The translations under genes were made by a program, and so were the position numbers. Under the pieces are notes generated by a model. It was given only the letters and a program-made list of their open reading frames with translations. It was not told where the DNA came from and did not search any database. From contig NZ_BMNN01000001.1 of the NCBI RefSeq assembly GCF_014646575.1, forward strand, positions 992,001 through 1,056,000: a stretch of 64,000 bases of DNA. Reading direction: 5' to 3'. Positions 52,719-61,966 of the stretch are shown piece by piece. Origin of the DNA: Halopseudomonas pertucinogena. Lineage in GTDB: Bacteria > Pseudomonadota > Gammaproteobacteria > Pseudomonadales > Pseudomonadaceae. Position 1 is the first letter of the stretch, and each line of letters opens with the position of its first letter.

Positions 52719-53195
52719 ATGGTCACCCACCTTTCGTCGCTCGTGTCGCAATTGCTGATCTGTCTGATCGGTCTTGCGATCTGCGTTCTGACCCAGTTTC
52801 AGGCCCGGGCAGCCGACGGTGACATCCTCATTTCCCGGGAGGTCCAGCCCCGCGCCGCAGCTCGTCAGGAGTTGATGCCGGACCCCAACCCACAAGTCGT
52901 CAACCCCGAACACTCCACGCAGATCCGCAACAACATCCGCAGCGCCCGGAATCCGATGGAAATTTCCGATCGCGACTTTGCCAACGTGACCAGCGGTACG
53001 AGCCTGGGCAGGGGGGTGCAGGTCTTCAATCAGACCAGAGCACAGAAGCACAACAATCTGCGCGGAGCAGGCGGGCTCGGAATCACTGCAGGGGCAGGGG
53101 GCGCCCGAGCCGGCGGCGGCACCGCTCGTATCGGCAACGATGTCAACCGCAGTGTCCAGCAGGGTCTGCGTCCACTCCAGAACCTGGGGAAATGA
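52719..53195 (+). CDS. fapA: FapA-like first gene of the amyloid operon
   Basis: 158 residues: signal peptide (about MVTHL...QARA), then a polar chain with MEISDRDFANVTSGTSLGRGVQVFNQTR and a Gly/Ala-rich patch (GAGGLGITAGAGGARAGGG). There is no cysteine in the mature part. Identity rests mainly on position: FapA is the first, least conserved protein of the operon and influences fibre composition. AAGGGA stands eight bases before the ATG. The stop overlaps fapB (ATGA). Confidence 0.75.
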   Translation: MVTHLSSLVSQLLICLIGLAICVLTQFQARAADGDILISREVQPRAAARQELMPDPNPQVVNPEHSTQIRNNIRSARNPMEISDRDFANVTSGTSLGRGVQVFNQTRAQKHNNLRGAGGLGITAGAGGARAGGGTARIGNDVNRSVQQGLRPLQNLGK

Positions 53196-53758
53196 CCATG
53201 GGGCTTCGTCATCTGTTGATCATCTGTTCCCTGCTGTGCTGTTTGCCTGCCATGGCTGACAACGCTGTGATCGATTCCAGCGGTGCCGGCTATCAGGGCA
53301 ACCTGATGCTCAATCAGGCCGCAGGCGATGCCCATCAACAGGCCAATGCTCGGGCTGTTGCGCCAGGCGACATGCCGCGGATCAACGTCCGGCAGGAGCG
53401 TGATGGGGTGCCGGCAGCGCGCGGTACGTCAGCGATCCAGGCCAGTATCCAGGGAGACGCGTTCAGCGGCGGCAGCGGTGTGCTGGGGGTTAACCAGAGC
53501 GCCGGGGCAGCCAACCAACAGATCAATGGCTTTCGCATAGGTGCCGGTGTGCGCCCCGAAAGCCTGGACGACAGCAGCCTGGCGCAGGCCGCTGCGCTGT
53601 CGCCGCAGAATTCAGCAGAACCTCCTCTGACGGGTGACCGCCGGGTCGAGATAGATGACCGGGCGTTCAGCGACAGTCGGGGCGTAGTCCAGCTGAATCA
53701 GGCTGCCGGGGTTGGCAATCGCATGGTCAACAATCTCGGCATCCGTATCCTGGAGTAG
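53192..53758 (+). CDS. fapB: Minor amyloid subunit FapB
   Basis: 188 residues with a signal peptide (cleaved after LPAMA) and three imperfect repeats around 30-56, 90-117 and 158-183. Each is built on the theme G-x-NQ(A/S)AG-x-x-(N/H)QQ-x-N, for example GVLGVNQSAGAANQQIN. This is the FapB/FapC amyloid repeat. FapB is considered the nucleator for FapC. It lacks the C-terminal CxxC seen in FapC. The start at 53192 overlaps the fapA stop; the ATG at 53198 has better spacing to GGGGA and may be used instead. Confidence 0.85.
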   Translation: MTMGLRHLLIICSLLCCLPAMADNAVIDSSGAGYQGNLMLNQAAGDAHQQANARAVAPGDMPRINVRQERDGVPAARGTSAIQASIQGDAFSGGSGVLGVNQSAGAANQQINGFRIGAGVRPESLDDSSLAQAAALSPQNSAEPPLTGDRRVEIDDRAFSDSRGVVQLNQAAGVGNRMVNNLGIRILE

Positions 53759-53792
53759 TACAAACAATCGAAGCCACACAAGGATTCAGGTC

Positions 53793-54599
53793 ATGAAAAC
53801 CAAGCACAAACTTACCGCAATCGCCTTTGTTGTTGCCGCATCCATGTCCATGGGCGCACTGGCCGGGGGCAAGCCCGGGCCCAAGCCGGATCCCACTCCG
53901 GATCCGTCGGCATCCAGCGCATCGGTGACTGATGTCCAGGTCAGCCTGCTGAACGCCGTGGAGAATGACGGCACCACCAATGATGCCTACGTCAATGATG
54001 CTATCCAGGACGGCAGCGGGAATGCCGGCGTCAACGTCGCCGCCGGCGACACCAACCAGCAGGCGAACGCCCTGTCCATCTCCACCGCAGATGCTGACGC
54101 TGACTTCGTATTCGGTCACAGCGCCACTGCCAGCGTCGGCGTCGGGCAGCTCAATGCCGGCAACCAGCTGAGCAACCTGGATGTCTCGAATCACGCTACC
54201 GTGGAAGACGCAGCCAACAACTTCTCCGGTAATCTGGGCCTGAACGTTGCTGCCGGCGCGTTCAACCAGCAGAAGAACGATGCCGCCATTGCCAACGCTA
54301 CCGAAGCCCAGAATGCCGAAGCTTCGATCGAGGTTCTGCAGATCGCAGCGGCCAGCGATACCTATAACGGTGTCGAAGCTGGCGAAAGTGCGCTCAGCCT
54401 GGTGGCCTCCGGTTATGGTCGTCCGGGCCATGGCGGACCCGGCAGGCCCACCCAGAACAATGACGTAGACAACCACGCCACGCTGATCGGCTCGTTGAAT
54501 GACTTCTCCGGCAATGCCGGGGTGAACATCGCCGCCGGTGGTACCAACCAGCAGAGCAATACGCTGTCCATCGCCGCAGGCTGCAGCGGCTGTCCGTAA
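53793..54599 (+). CDS. fapC: Major amyloid subunit FapC
   Basis: 268 residues: signal peptide, a Pro/Lys linker (GGKPGPKPDPTPDPS), then three amyloid repeats at about 63-98, 132-168 and 226-262. Their cores are SGNAGVNVAAGDTNQQAN, SGNLGLNVAAGAFNQQKN and SGNAGVNIAAGGTNQQSN. Two linkers separate them, the second with a Gly/Pro/Arg patch (GRPGHGGPGRP). The protein ends in the CxxC motif CSGC (264-267), typical of FapC. It forms the bulk of the extracellular fibre. A strong terminator hairpin follows immediately. Confidence 0.92.
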   Translation: MKTKHKLTAIAFVVAASMSMGALAGGKPGPKPDPTPDPSASSASVTDVQVSLLNAVENDGTTNDAYVNDAIQDGSGNAGVNVAAGDTNQQANALSISTADADADFVFGHSATASVGVGQLNAGNQLSNLDVSNHATVEDAANNFSGNLGLNVAAGAFNQQKNDAAIANATEAQNAEASIEVLQIAAASDTYNGVEAGESALSLVASGYGRPGHGGPGRPTQNNDVDNHATLIGSLNDFSGNAGVNIAAGGTNQQSNTLSIAAGCSGCP

Positions 54600-54609
54600 G
54601 GGCTGAGGG

Positions 54610-54636
54610 GCCCGGGAGCGATCCCGGGCTCTTTTT
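54610..54636 (+). terminator. Intrinsic terminator inside the fap operon, between fapC and fapD
   Basis: Perfect eight-base stem GCCCGGGA/TCCCGGGC with GCGA tetraloop (54610-54629), then TCTTTTT. It is 10 bases after the fapC stop and 13 bases before the fapD start, inside the operon, so it should attenuate transcription into fapDEF. Confidence 0.85.
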
Positions 54637-54648
54637 CAACCAGAGCAT

Positions 54649-55356
54649 ATGGATATGAAACGACGGTTTCCGTGGGGGATGGTGCTGGCGTCACTGATGA
54701 TGTTGTCAGCGCCTTTCCCCGCACTGGCATCACCCAAGCCACTGGCGATCCTGCCGGGTGGTGGCTTGGCCTTCAAGCCGCTGCAGAGCATGCGCGAACG
54801 TCGCTTCGCCAACCTGGTACAGCAGCGTACCGACTTCAGTTGCGGTGCTGCCGCCATGGCCACTCTGCTCAATGAAGCCTACGGCTGGGACTTCACCGAG
54901 GAGCAGGTCATCGAAGGCATGCTGGCCGGCGCTGATCCGCAACTGGTACACCGCATGGGGTTTTCCATGCTGGACATGAAGCGATATGCCGAGTCACTGG
55001 GCCTGCGGGCGCGTGGTTATCGGCTGCAGCCAGCGCAGCTGGCGCAGGTAAAGGTGCCTTCGATCGTGCTGATCGATGTCCGCGGATACAAGCATTTCGT
55101 CGTCATGCAGGTAAGCAGCGACAACTGGGTGTACATCGGTGATCCGGTACTCGGACACAAGAAGATGACCCTTGAGGACTTCGCCCGGGGCTGGAACGGC
55201 ATCGTGTTCGCCGTCATAGGCCCGGGCTACAACCGGGAGAACGCGCTCCTGACGCCACCGGAGCCATTGACCGCCAGGCACCGGCTCGACAGGTTCAGTC
55301 CAGTCAAGGACGCAGAGCTGATGGAGTTCGGCTTTCTCCAGAGCGATTTTTTCTGA
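54649..55356 (+). CDS. fapD: FapD, C39-like cysteine protease
   Basis: 235 residues with a signal peptide and a C39 peptidase-like domain. The catalytic residues are Cys65 (TDFSCGAAAM), His149 (YKHFVVM) and Asp165 (GDPVLG), all present. FapD is periplasmic and needed for secretion of fibre subunits, probably by processing components of the exporter. It begins 13 bases after the attenuator-like terminator; an ATG at 54655 is an alternative start. Confidence 0.92.
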   Translation: MDMKRRFPWGMVLASLMMLSAPFPALASPKPLAILPGGGLAFKPLQSMRERRFANLVQQRTDFSCGAAAMATLLNEAYGWDFTEEQVIEGMLAGADPQLVHRMGFSMLDMKRYAESLGLRARGYRLQPAQLAQVKVPSIVLIDVRGYKHFVVMQVSSDNWVYIGDPVLGHKKMTLEDFARGWNGIVFAVIGPGYNRENALLTPPEPLTARHRLDRFSPVKDAELMEFGFLQSDFF

Positions 55357-55382
55357 GCACGGCAAACGCCGGGAGCAGGACC

Positions 55383-56120
55383 ATGAAAACCCTCATATGC
55401 CTTATGGCTTTACTGGTCGTATGCAGTCTTCCCGCCCACGGGGCCAATCCGTTCCGGGCCGCCGAACTGAGCGACATGGAGTTGAGCAAGCTGCGCGGAC
55501 GCTATGTCATGCCTGATCGCATCATTCATTTTGGCGTGACCATGAGCAGTGTCTGGGAGAACGGAGCTGGCCAGACGGTGGGCGCTGCCGTGACCTTCAA
55601 CGTCAATGGCAGGGCGGAGCCGAGCCTGCACGTCACTGACCTCTCCAGCCAGTTGTCCGGCACCGAGGGAACGGTGAGCCCGGGTACCGGCACTCTGGTA
55701 GGCGGGGCCGGACTTACTGATGTGCGCGGCATTTCCCAGAGCGTGCGCAGCGCGGGCGATTTCAACAACGGTCTCAACAATCTGGAAATCGTGGTATCGC
55801 GCGGCGGTGAAGCCGACGTTCCGGCGGGCGGTTCCACCCCCTGGGCCGGCAGCACCGGCTTTGCCAATGAGGTGGGCAGGGTGCTGATTGATCGCCAGGG
55901 CGGTGGTCTGAAGGTCATGCTTGATGCCGGCACCCAGGGCTCGGCCATGCAGCAGATCGGAACGGGCAAGGTGGTGCAGCAGGCCAGTTTCACCGGCGAC
56001 CTCAACAGCGTACGCAACCTTGTCACCCTCAGCGTTGGGCTGAAGGAGCTGCCCCTGGGTCAGGACTTTGCCAACTGCACACTCGAGCAACTGCGGGCCC
56101 TGCGCCCCGTCGGATTCTGA
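55383..56120 (+). CDS. fapE: FapE, fap secretion/accessory protein
   Basis: 245 residues with a signal peptide (MKTLICLMALLVVCSLPAHG). The N-terminus is conserved (LSDMELSKLRGRYVMPDRIIHFGV), and the body is Gly/Asn/Ser-rich with beta-strand character, with one cysteine near the C-terminus (FANCTLEQL). FapE is a minor fibre-associated protein in pseudomonads. Assignment rests on order and the N-terminal ELSKLRGRYV-type motif. Confidence 0.88.
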   Translation: MKTLICLMALLVVCSLPAHGANPFRAAELSDMELSKLRGRYVMPDRIIHFGVTMSSVWENGAGQTVGAAVTFNVNGRAEPSLHVTDLSSQLSGTEGTVSPGTGTLVGGAGLTDVRGISQSVRSAGDFNNGLNNLEIVVSRGGEADVPAGGSTPWAGSTGFANEVGRVLIDRQGGGLKVMLDAGTQGSAMQQIGTGKVVQQASFTGDLNSVRNLVTLSVGLKELPLGQDFANCTLEQLRALRPVGF

Positions 56121-56150
56121 ATAACGTAATCACTACAAGGAAGATGCATC

Positions 56151-57410
56151 ATGCGCAGATCTGCAGGATGGGCACTTGTCCTGACATTGGGCGCCAGTGT
56201 TCCGGCCCTTGCCCAGAGCAGCGAGGAAGAAGCATTGCGCCGGGAGGTGGAAGTTCTCAGGGCGCGTTTTGAAGCGCAACAGAATGCATTGATGATTCTT
56301 GAGCAGCGGTTGCGCCAGCTCGAAGGCACCAGCAGCGCTGCGGCGCAACCCGCCCGGCCGGCAGGGCAGCCAGGGTCGCCGGCTCAGGTGGCGAGTAACA
56401 CCGCTGGCGGTTCCGGTTCAGGATATGGGCAGGCGCTGCGAGATGATTCCGAAGCAGCGCCGAGCGTCGAGGCGCTGTATCAGGAGGCCAGCGGCTTCTT
56501 CGGTGGCGGGCGTTTCAGCATCGAGCCGGGCCTGACCTACAGTCACTATGACACCCGACAACTATTTCTGAACGGTTTCCTGGCACTGGATGCGATATTT
56601 CTCGGCAACCTCGGGGTCGACGAGATCAATGCCGATACGTTCACCTTCGATCTCACTGCCCGTTACAACTGGCGTCAGCGCTGGCAATTCGATGTAAACG
56701 TGCCTTACATCTATCGAGAAACGACCTATCAATCCGCCGGAGCGGGCGGAGCGAGCACCACCTACAGCGAAGCTACGGTTACCAAGGGGCCGGATCTGGG
56801 AGATATCAGCTTCGGGGTGTCCTACAAGTTTCTTGATGAAGGTGTTTCCCGCCCTGATGCGGTATTCAGCCTGCGGATCAAATCGCCGACGGGGAAACAC
56901 CCCTACGGCATAAAGCTGCAACGACAGCCTGACAATGATAACCTGAACATTCCCGAGACGCTGCCCACCGGCAACGGTGTCTGGGCGGCAACCGCCGGCC
57001 TGGCTGTGGTGAAGACGCTGGACCCGGCGGTGGTATTCGCCAATCTGGCCTATACCCATAACTTCGAGCGGGACTTCAGCGACATCAGCCCACAGGACGG
57101 CATCCGCGTTCCGGGTACCGTGAACCTCGGCGATCACTTCCAGTTCGGCTTGGGGATGGCCTTCGCGCTGAACGAGCGAATGAGCATGTCCATGTCATTT
57201 TCCGAGCTGATCAGTCGCAGCACCCGCATCAAGTATGACGGCGGAGGCTGGCAGACGGTCAATGGCAGCGATGCGAACGCAGCCTATTTCAACATCGGCA
57301 TGACCTGGGCGGTAAGCGACAATCTGACGGTAGTGCCGAACCTGTCGATGGGACTGACACCCGATGCCCCGGATTTCAGTCTGAGCCTGAAGTTTCCCTA
57401 CTACTTCTGA
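56151..57410 (+). CDS. fapF: FapF, outer-membrane amyloid exporter
   Basis: 419 residues: signal peptide, a coiled coil (24-58; [13 protein letters not shown]...[10 protein letters not shown]), a flexible Ala/Pro/Gly linker, then a 12-strand-type beta-barrel ending in the aromatic terminus FPYYF. FapF is a trimeric barrel whose periplasmic coiled coil gates export of FapB and FapC. All parts are present. The 3' end overlaps the convergent regulator gene by ten bases. Confidence 0.92.
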   Translation: MRRSAGWALVLTLGASVPALAQSSEEEALRREVEVLRARFEAQQNALMILEQRLRQLEGTSSAAAQPARPAGQPGSPAQVASNTAGGSGSGYGQALRDDSEAAPSVEALYQEASGFFGGGRFSIEPGLTYSHYDTRQLFLNGFLALDAIFLGNLGVDEINADTFTFDLTARYNWRQRWQFDVNVPYIYRETTYQSAGAGGASTTYSEATVTKGPDLGDISFGVSYKFLDEGVSRPDAVFSLRIKSPTGKHPYGIKLQRQPDNDNLNIPETLPTGNGVWAATAGLAVVKTLDPAVVFANLAYTHNFERDFSDISPQDGIRVPGTVNLGDHFQFGLGMAFALNERMSMSMSFSELISRSTRIKYDGGGWQTVNGSDANAAYFNIGMTWAVSDNLTVVPNLSMGLTPDAPDFSLSLKFPYYF

Positions 57411-58747
57411 GCCCGCCGGCGGATCTGGTGTTTGCGCAGCAGGCGGTACAGGGTAGGGCGGGAAATACCCAACTGCGCTGCCACCTTGCTCATGTTGCCC
57501 GGGTTGTGACTTATCGCAGCCCGCAGAGCCTCGCCTTCGGCGCGCAACAGGCTGGTCTCAAGGCTCTCGGTGCCTGTGGCGGCCGTTGATGATACCGCTA
57601 GGCCGAGATCGGCAGCCTCGATTTCCCTGCCGTCTGCCAGCGCCATACCCCGGCGTACGCGATTGGCCAGTTCACGAGCGTTGCCCGGCCAGTCATGCTG
57701 CAACAGTGCCTGAATGGCGCCGGCGCTGAAATTGCGCGGTCGTCGACCTATCTCGGCCATGTAAAGCTGAGCGAAGTGGCGAGCCATCGGAATGATATCT
57801 TCCCTGCGCTGACGCAGCGGGGTGGTGCGTACTTCCAGCACATTCAAGCGATAGTAGAGATCTTCACGGAAGCGGCCATCCGCTATCGCGGCTTCCAGGT
57901 CGACATGGGTGGCGGCCAGCACCCTCACATCCACTGTCAGCGTCTGGTGGCCACCGACACGCTCGATCTGCTTTTCCTGGAGGAAGCGCAACAGATTTGC
58001 CTGCAGCTCCAACGGTAGGTCGCCGATCTCGTCGAGGAAAAGCGTGCCACCATCAGCCGCCTCGATGCGGCCGATCTTGCGCTGATGGGCGCCGGTGAAT
58101 GCGCCTTTCTCGTGGCCGAACAGTTCGGACTGGATCAACTGGTCCGGTATGGCACCGCAATTAACCGCCACGAAGGGTGCCCCGCGACGCAGGGACTGGG
58201 CATGCAGCGAGCGGGCTATCAGCTCCTTGCCGGAGCCGCTTTCACCCCGCACCAGCACTGGAGCATCCGTATTGGCGACGCGGGCGATGAGTTTCTGTAG
58301 CGCTCGGGCCTGCTCGCTGTCGCCAAAAACGAATTCCTCGCGGGTGGTCGCGGGATGAAGGTGTCGGCGGCGCAGATGTGCCATACCGCAGGCCCGACCC
58401 AGAGCGATATGGATGCGGGAGGTATCGAAGGGCAGCGTATGGTAATCGAGAAACCATTCGGCGATGAACCTGGATGCCACCGGCAACTGCAGCATGGACG
58501 GCGGCACCGCCACCACCCACTGGATGCCGGTCCGGTTTATCAGGGCCTTGACCTTGTTCAGGTCGTCCAGATGCTCGGGATGCAGGCGCAGCATGCCCAG
58601 ATCGGAGTCGGGCAGGCTGGACTGGTCCAGCTTCACGCTCTGTATCTTCCAGCCCGCGGCCGGTAGGTGTGTATTCAGGCTCGCGCACTCGTCGCAGGGG
58701 TCCACCAACAACAGCCGACGGAGCGGGACGGGAGTAGTGTCCACCAT
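57401..58747 (-). CDS. Sigma-54-dependent activator with VpsR-like N-terminus
   Basis: 448 residues. An N-terminal pseudo-receiver domain (1-125; [11 protein letters not shown]) resembles VpsR. The AAA+ domain has Walker A GESGSGKE at 168-175, the sigma-54 contact motif GAFTGA at 215-220, and Walker [14 protein letters not shown] Fis-type helix-turn-helix is at about 405-445 ([22 protein letters not shown]). The intact GAFTGA means it should drive a sigma-54 promoter. The fap promoter is the only such site seen nearby. VpsR-type regulators respond to cyclic-di-GMP in Vibrio; whether this one does is unknown. AAGGG supports the ATG at 58747. Confidence 0.88.
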   Translation of the reverse strand: MVDTTPVPLRRLLLVDPCDECASLNTHLPAAGWKIQSVKLDQSSLPDSDLGMLRLHPEHLDDLNKVKALINRTGIQWVVAVPPSMLQLPVASRFIAEWFLDYHTLPFDTSRIHIALGRACGMAHLRRRHLHPATTREEFVFGDSEQARALQKLIARVANTDAPVLVRGESGSGKELIARSLHAQSLRRGAPFVAVNCGAIPDQLIQSELFGHEKGAFTGAHQRKIGRIEAADGGTLFLDEIGDLPLELQANLLRFLQEKQIERVGGHQTLTVDVRVLAATHVDLEAAIADGRFREDLYYRLNVLEVRTTPLRQRREDIIPMARHFAQLYMAEIGRRPRNFSAGAIQALLQHDWPGNARELANRVRRGMALADGREIEAADLGLAVSSTAATGTESLETSLLRAEGEALRAAISHNPGNMSKVAAQLGISRPTLYRLLRKHQIRRRAQK

Positions 58748-58915
58748 GCATCCCTTCATCAATGGAATAGAAACATCCAGAAACATAGCACAAGGCTGAC
58801 ACTGGACAACAAAATACCGTCGCTTTTGTAGGGGGTTATACATAATGCGTCAGAAATGTGACCATTGCGTGCGCTGCCCCGATAAGTAAGCTAAGGGGCT
58901 ACACAGGAGAACGTG

Positions 58916-60346
58916 ATGGCCAGTTTGCAGATATTTTGGATGGCGCTTGCAGCAGTGCTTCTTACCGGCTGGCTGACGAGTGGCTGGTTGCAACTGCGTA
59001 ACAGTACCCGACTGCGTGAGCGACTCGACGACGTCACGCGGGAGTTTCACCAGCTTCAGCTCCAGAGCCAGGATCGGCTCGCCAGCGAGCGTAGCCTGAG
59101 CACCCGGATCGAATTGCTTCAGGAGGCGCTGAACGGGACGGGGCGGGAAAAGGACCGTCTGGAAATCCGCTTGCAGCAATTGCAGAACAGGCACGAGGAG
59201 CTGCGGGTGCAGCATTCCACCCTGCAGGCCAGCCTGGAGCAGCGCCAGCAGCATTTCGACGAGCAGCAGCAGTTGTTGCAGGAGAGCCGCGAGCAGCTGA
59301 AGCTGGAGTTCGAGCAATTGGCCAGTCGCATCTTCGAGGCCAAGGGGCAGACGTTCACCCAGACCAGCCAGCAGTCCCTTGACGCTCTGCTCAAGCCCTT
59401 CCGTGAACAGATCGAACAGTTTCGCAGCAAGGTCGAGGATATCCATCACAAGGACACCCAGCAGCAGGCGGCGCTGGCGCAGGAGCTGCTGCACCTCAAG
59501 GAGCTGAATCAGCAGATTACCCGGGAAGCCCACGACCTCAGCACGGCCCTGCGTGGCCAGAAGAAGACCCAGGGCAACTGGGGCGAGCTGATTCTGGAAA
59601 ATGTGCTGGAGCGCTCCGGGCTGCGGTCGGGGGTTGATTTCAGGCGAGAGGTCAGCATGACCACGCGGGAAGGCCAGCGCCAGCGTCCCGACGTGCTGGT
59701 TTACCTGCCCCAGGGCAAGCACCTCATCATCGATGCCAAGGTGTCGCTCAACGCCTACACCCGCTACATCAACAGTGAGGAAGAAGGGGAGCGGCAGCTT
59801 GCGCTGGCTGAACATGTCCATGCCTTCGGTCAGCGCATACGGGAGCTGGCCGACCGCAATTACTTCGAACTTCCAGGGCTCAATGCGCCCGAGATGGTGT
59901 TCATGTTCGTGCCTATCGAGTCGGCTTTCGTCGAAGCGCTCAAGGCGGACGAAACCCTGTTCCAGAAGGCCATCGAACAGAATGTGCTGGTAGCGACCCC
60001 TACAACGCTGCTGACCAGTCTGAATATCGTGCGCCAGTTATGGCGCTTCGAGGACCAGAACCGCCATACGGCCGAACTCGCGGAGCGGGCAGGTCGGGTC
60101 TACGACAAGCTGCGCACTTTCCTCGGCAGCATGGACGCCGTCGGCAGCAGTCTGGAGAAGGCTACCGACGCTTACCAGAAGGCCTGCAGCCAACTGGTGA
60201 GCGGGCGTGGCAACCTGGTCAAGCAGGTCAGCGAGTTCAAGGAACTGGGCGTCTCGGTCAGGGCCGAACTTGGCGAGCAGTGGACCGATCGTGCCGAGCT
60301 TGAACTCGGCCACGATGTACCGGCGGATTCGATTGAGCTGAAATGA
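58916..60346 (+). CDS. rmuC: DNA recombination protein RmuC
   Basis: 476 residues. An N-terminal membrane segment is followed by a long coiled coil (about 30-200, very rich in Gln/Glu/Arg/Leu) and the RmuC nuclease-like domain, QGNWGELILENVLERSGL and VLVYLPQGKHLIIDAKVSLNAY. RmuC limits inversions at short inverted repeats in E. coli. AGGAGA is six bases before the ATG at 58916; a GTG at 58913 is less likely. It stands alone, divergent from the fap regulator. Confidence 0.94.
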   Translation: MASLQIFWMALAAVLLTGWLTSGWLQLRNSTRLRERLDDVTREFHQLQLQSQDRLASERSLSTRIELLQEALNGTGREKDRLEIRLQQLQNRHEELRVQHSTLQASLEQRQQHFDEQQQLLQESREQLKLEFEQLASRIFEAKGQTFTQTSQQSLDALLKPFREQIEQFRSKVEDIHHKDTQQQAALAQELLHLKELNQQITREAHDLSTALRGQKKTQGNWGELILENVLERSGLRSGVDFRREVSMTTREGQRQRPDVLVYLPQGKHLIIDAKVSLNAYTRYINSEEEGERQLALAEHVHAFGQRIRELADRNYFELPGLNAPEMVFMFVPIESAFVEALKADETLFQKAIEQNVLVATPTTLLTSLNIVRQLWRFEDQNRHTAELAERAGRVYDKLRTFLGSMDAVGSSLEKATDAYQKACSQLVSGRGNLVKQVSEFKELGVSVRAELGEQWTDRAELELGHDVPADSIELK

Positions 60347-60350
60347 GAGG

Positions 60351-60376
60351 AACGGCCCGGCAGAACGCCGGCCGTT
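60351..60376. terminator. Convergent hairpin between rmuC and rnk
   Basis: Stem AACGGC-C-CGGC / GCCG-GCCGTT with one bulged C and loop AGAAC, filling the gap between the two stop codons. It has only short A/T tracts. Confidence 0.5.
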
Positions 60377-60783
60377 TACAGGTGGAAGTCGCCGCTGGCT
60401 TCGGGCTGATATTCGATATCGAGAATCTTGAGTTTCAACAGACGACCGTTGGGGCCGGTCCAGTCAATGCTCTGGCCTTTCTTCAGGCCGAGCAGGGCGA
60501 TGCCCACCGGGGCCAGCACGGAAATGGTGCCTTCGGCGCCGGCCTTGTCCGGGTACACCAGGGTCAGCACCATCTCGCGGCCGCTGCTTTCATCCACGAA
60601 ACGCACACGCGAGTTCATGGTGATCACGTCCGGACCAACGCTGTTATGGCTGACGACCTTGGCCCGGAGTATCTCGTTCTCGAGAGCTTCCATCAGGTCG
60701 ATCGGCCCATCCAGTGAATCCAGCACCTCGTCCAGGCGTTGGATATCCAGGCGGGTGAGCACGATAGAGGGGGATTTGCTCAT
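60376..60783 (-). CDS. rnk: Rnk family regulator of nucleoside diphosphate kinase
   Basis: 135 residues: a short N-terminal coiled coil followed by a GreA C-terminal-like domain (SRVRFVDESSGREMVLTLVYP, ISVLAPVGIALLGLKKGQSIDW). Rnk binds RNA polymerase and in Pseudomonas affects nucleoside diphosphate kinase and alginate. MSKSPSIVLTRLDIQRL matches homologues. AAGGAG lies closer to an upstream ATG (60795), so the start could be four codons earlier. Confidence 0.92.
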   Translation of the reverse strand: MSKSPSIVLTRLDIQRLDEVLDSLDGPIDLMEALENEILRAKVVSHNSVGPDVITMNSRVRFVDESSGREMVLTLVYPDKAGAEGTISVLAPVGIALLGLKKGQSIDWTGPNGRLLKLKILDIEYQPEASGDFHL

Positions 60784-61040
60784 GGCGAACAGCATTGCTC
60801 CTTGTGGAAAGACAATAAACGTAAAAATTCAAAAATCGGTAAACGGATGCGTAGCAGAAACCGACAGGACATCGGCATGGATAGACAGTACCAGAATGTA
60901 ATCTTCTTGCAAGGTTTGTGAAAGAATGTGCCGCTGGCCTATGCTCAACAACGTCACGGTGCCGGTTCCGTCGAGGTTCGGGAGTTCCCCGCCGTGCAGC
61001 ACGGCCTGACATTCGCATGCAGCACCCCTAAGGAGAAGTG

Positions 61041-61958
61041 ATGAAGGACGTTCTGAAACAGGCCATGGATGCCATCAATCAGGTGCTGCTGGGCAAGCCC
61101 CAGGCAGTCAAGCTGGCGATGGCCTGCATCATGGCCCGGGGGCATCTGCTGATCGAGGACCTGCCCGGGATGGGCAAGACCACCCTGTCCCAGGCGCTGG
61201 CCAGAGTAATGGGGATGAGCTATCAGCGCATCCAGTTCACCAGCGACCTGCTGCCGGGAGACATCCTCGGTACCTCGGTGTTCGATCGTGAGTCGGGCAG
61301 CTTCGTTTTTCACCCCGGGCCGATTTTCTCCGAGCTGGTACTGGCGGACGAGATCAACCGGGCTACGCCGAAAAGCCAGAGCGCCTTGCTGGAGGCAATG
61401 GAAGAAGGGCAGGTGACCATCGACGGAGCCACCCGCCCATTGCCCGATCCGTTCTTTGTCATCGCTACCCAGAACCCGGCGACCCAGGGCGGAACCTTCA
61501 CCCTGCCGGAGTCCCAGCTTGACCGCTTCCTGATGCGCCTGTCGCTCGGCTATCCAGCCCCGGCGGCGGAGAAGATGCTGCTGTTGGGTGAGACCGGGCG
61601 GGCTCGGCTCGATGCGCTGCAGCCGGTGCTCACCCGGCAGCAGCTCAGGACCATACAGTCGCTGGTGCCCAGGGTCACCGCAAGCGAGGCTGTGGTGGAG
61701 TACATCCTGCGTCTGGTTACCCGTACCCGGGAGAGTCAGCAGTGCGCCTACGGGCTGTCCCCTCGGGCCAGTCTGGGGCTGCTGGCGGCCGCTCGGGCAT
61801 GGGCGATGCTGGAAAGCCGCGCGTACGTCATTCCCGAGGACGTGCAGGCAGTGCTGCCGGCGGTCGTCGGCCACCGCCTTCGTGCCAGCGAAGATCCCGC
61901 CGGGCATGGCGGCGGCTCGTTGGTCCAGCGGCTTCTGAGCGAAGTGGCTGCGGTTTGA
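61041..61958 (+). CDS. MoxR-family AAA+ ATPase
   Basis: 305 residues of the AAA_3 type: Walker A is in IEDLPGMGKTTL, Walker B in LVLADEINRATPK, sensor 1 in VIATQNPATQGGTF, and LPESQLDRFLMRL carries the arginine finger. MoxR proteins act as chaperones with a neighbouring DUF58/VWA protein. AGGAG five bases before the ATG at 61041 supports this start. First of a three-gene operon with DUF58 and tgpA, equivalent to PA2875-PA2873 as recalled. Confidence 0.93.
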   Translation: MKDVLKQAMDAINQVLLGKPQAVKLAMACIMARGHLLIEDLPGMGKTTLSQALARVMGMSYQRIQFTSDLLPGDILGTSVFDRESGSFVFHPGPIFSELVLADEINRATPKSQSALLEAMEEGQVTIDGATRPLPDPFFVIATQNPATQGGTFTLPESQLDRFLMRLSLGYPAPAAEKMLLLGETGRARLDALQPVLTRQQLRTIQSLVPRVTASEAVVEYILRLVTRTRESQQCAYGLSPRASLGLLAAARAWAMLESRAYVIPEDVQAVLPAVVGHRLRASEDPAGHGGGSLVQRLLSEVAAV

Positions 61959-61966
61959 TCAGCCGC

